From assembly GCA_002386585.1 (NCBI GenBank), contig DGIZ01000163.1, positions 1 to 6,944 of the forward strand: 6,944 nucleotides of DNA, read 5' to 3'. Position 1 is the stretch's first letter, and every line of letters starts with the position of its first letter. This DNA is from Brevundimonas sp. UBA4609 (GTDB lineage: Bacteria > Pseudomonadota > Alphaproteobacteria > Caulobacterales > Caulobacteraceae). The notes below the pieces were generated by a model. It was not told the DNA's origin, did no database searches, and saw nothing but the letters and a program-made list of their open reading frames with translations. The position numbers and the translations under genes were made by a program. Positions 5,964-6,944 of the stretch are shown in pieces.

Positions 5964-6764
5964 ATGCGACCTCTCGCCTTCAGCGCCGTCGCGGCGTGCC
6001 TGCTCGCCTCGCCCGCCTTCGCCCAATCGGGGGCCCCGGACGCCCCTCGCCTGCCCCATCGGCAAGGACTGTCGATGGAGATGCCGAGTTTCTCCGAGGA
6101 CGCGGCGCTTGAGACGGCCGTGGCCGCAGCGACCCGGCCCGAGGCGGACCGCGCCCGCGACGGCGACCGTCATCCGTTCGAGACCCTGACCTTCTGGGGG
6201 CTTCAGCCCGGCCTGACCGTGGTCGAGATCGAGCCGGGCCGCGCCGGCTGGTGGCGCAACATCCTTGAGCCTTATGCGGCGGCGACCGGCGGGCGCTACG
6301 TCCCGGTCAACCGCCCGACCGAGGGCATGGGCGTCGCCGACGGGACGGCCGACATGGTCGTAGTGGCCCGCGCCTTCCACAACTGGTCGCGCGACGGCCG
6401 GGCCGAACCCTATCTGGCGGCCTTCTTCACGGCGCTGAAGCCCGGCGGCGTGCTGGCGGTCGAACAGCATCGCGCGGCCGAGGGGCTGAACGTGACGGAG
6501 ACGGCGCCCAACGGCTATGTGCCCGAAAGCTGGGTCATCCACGCCGCCCGCCGCGCGGGCTTCGAGCTGGAGGCCCGCAGCGAATTGAACGCCAACCCCA
6601 GGGATGACCGCGACCACCCCTTCGGCGTGTGGACGCTCAAGCCCACGCGCACCTCCGAACGCGACGGCCGCGCCCTGACGCCGGACGAGCGTGCGGCCCT
6701 GGACGCCATCGGCGAAAGCGATCGCATGACCCTGCGTTTCCGCAAGCCCTACGCCGCCGACTGA
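5964..6764 (+). CDS. Exported class I SAM-dependent methyltransferase-like protein (COG4798-like)
   Basis: This 266-residue protein has a Sec signal peptide: a short basic start, hydrophobic core LAFSAVAACLLA, and cleavage site ASPAFA before Q21. The mature part resembles predicted methyltransferases of the COG4798 type. RHPFETLTFWGLQPGLTVVEIEPG (69-92) holds the first strand and motif I, with E88 and the glycine turn PGRAG. ADMVVVARAFHNW (129-141) is the motif II/IV strand, and LKPGGVLAVEQHR (158-170) is the post-strand-5 motif. The C-terminus ends in the family-like SDRMTLRFRKP. Between motif I and HNW only about 45 residues occur, fewer than I expect for this family, so part of the central fold may be missing. 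The ATG at 5964 has GGAG six bases upstream; the frame extends far upstream, but that part is shadow. Substrate is unknown, and whether it binds SAM outside the cytoplasm is unresolved. Confidence 0.85.
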   Translation: MRPLAFSAVAACLLASPAFAQSGAPDAPRLPHRQGLSMEMPSFSEDAALETAVAAATRPEADRARDGDRHPFETLTFWGLQPGLTVVEIEPGRAGWWRNILEPYAAATGGRYVPVNRPTEGMGVADGTADMVVVARAFHNWSRDGRAEPYLAAFFTALKPGGVLAVEQHRAAEGLNVTETAPNGYVPESWVIHAARRAGFELEARSELNANPRDDRDHPFGVWTLKPTRTSERDGRALTPDERAALDAIGESDRMTLRFRKPYAAD

Positions 6765-6802
6765 AGCGCCTAGATGACAATGCAGTGCGTGGTTTTGACC
6801 CT

Positions 6803-6816
6803 GGCGCAGAAGCGCC
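6803..6816 (+). terminator. Short hairpin after the methyltransferase-like gene, possible weak terminator
   Basis: A perfect 5-bp stem GGCGC / GCGCC with an AGAA loop lies 38 bases after the stop codon and is followed by TTAA rather than a T-run. TTGACC at 6795-6800 just before it, with TTAAGC 16 bases on, could instead be a promoter for the next gene. Either reading is weak. Confidence 0.3.
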
Positions 6817-6859
6817 TTAAGCCCGAAACGCAAACACCCGGCGGCGAGAGGAAGCGCGC

Positions 6860-6944
6860 ATGACAGAACGATCGACGCGGCGATCCGTCCTGGCCGGCGC
6901 CAGCGCCCTGGCTCTGGTCGCGCCCCTGTTCGGCCTGGCCGCCC
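6860..6944 (+). CDS. N-terminus of an exported protein with Tat-type signal peptide (cut by window edge)
   Basis: Only 28 codons are visible. The ATG at 6860 has AGGA seven bases upstream (6849-6852), which supports the start. The peptide begins MTERSTRRSVLAGASALALV. The twin arginines in T-R-R-S-V-L-A, followed by a moderately hydrophobic alanine/leucine stretch, fit a twin-arginine translocation signal, suggesting export in folded form to the periplasm. The phenylalanine often found after the arginines is replaced by valine. It follows the exported methyltransferase-like gene by 95 bases on the same strand. The mature domain lies outside the window, so no function can be given. Confidence 0.75.
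   Translation, partial: MTERSTRRSVLAGASALALVAPLFGLAA

Noticed and set aside
5796..6833. Minus-strand open frame (345 codons) opposite the methyltransferase-like gene
   Set aside because: It is an antisense shadow with no motif. The plus-strand frame has a signal peptide, a good Shine-Dalgarno and methyltransferase motifs.

Overview
The base composition (high GC, GC-rich third codon positions throughout) and the protein sequences suggest an alphaproteobacterium of the Caulobacterales, probably close to Brevundimonas or Caulobacter. This assignment rests on recognising protein families and style, not on a search. The window looks chromosomal. There is no rRNA, tRNA, transposase, phage gene or CRISPR array, and intergenic gaps are all under about 270 bases.

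Layout, left to right. (1) A minus-strand pair at 1-2245: a phosphomannomutase/phosphoglucomutase followed, 43 bases downstream, by an FAD/NAD(P)-binding oxidoreductase whose C-terminus lies outside the window. (2) A 208-base divergent intergenic region (2246-2453) with candidate promoters both ways and a perfect 10-bp inverted repeat. (3) A plus-strand pair at 2454-3793: 2,3-bisphosphoglycerate-dependent phosphoglycerate mutase (gpmA) overlapping by 4 bases a RibD-type zinc deaminase whose reductase half is reduced to a remnant. (4) After 74 bases, a 427-residue pentapeptide-repeat protein built of two similar units (3868-5151). (5) A shared terminator hairpin, then a convergent minus-strand small heat-shock protein gene (5220-5699). 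Its leader can fold over the Shine-Dalgarno sequence in the manner of a ROSE RNA thermometer. (6) A divergent plus-strand gene for an exported methyltransferase-like protein (5964-6764). (7) The first 28 codons of a gene with a twin-arginine-type signal peptide (from 6860).

Functionally, the left half is central and envelope carbon metabolism: hexose phosphate isomerisation for surface glycans, set back to back with lower glycolysis/gluconeogenesis. The right half is stress and envelope biology. No new multi-gene defence or mobile system is visible. The points most worth a second look are the candidate RNA thermometer on the hsp20 leader, the internally shortened RibD paralogue translationally coupled to gpmA, the duplicated head module of the pentapeptide protein, and the short methyltransferase fold carrying a secretion signal.
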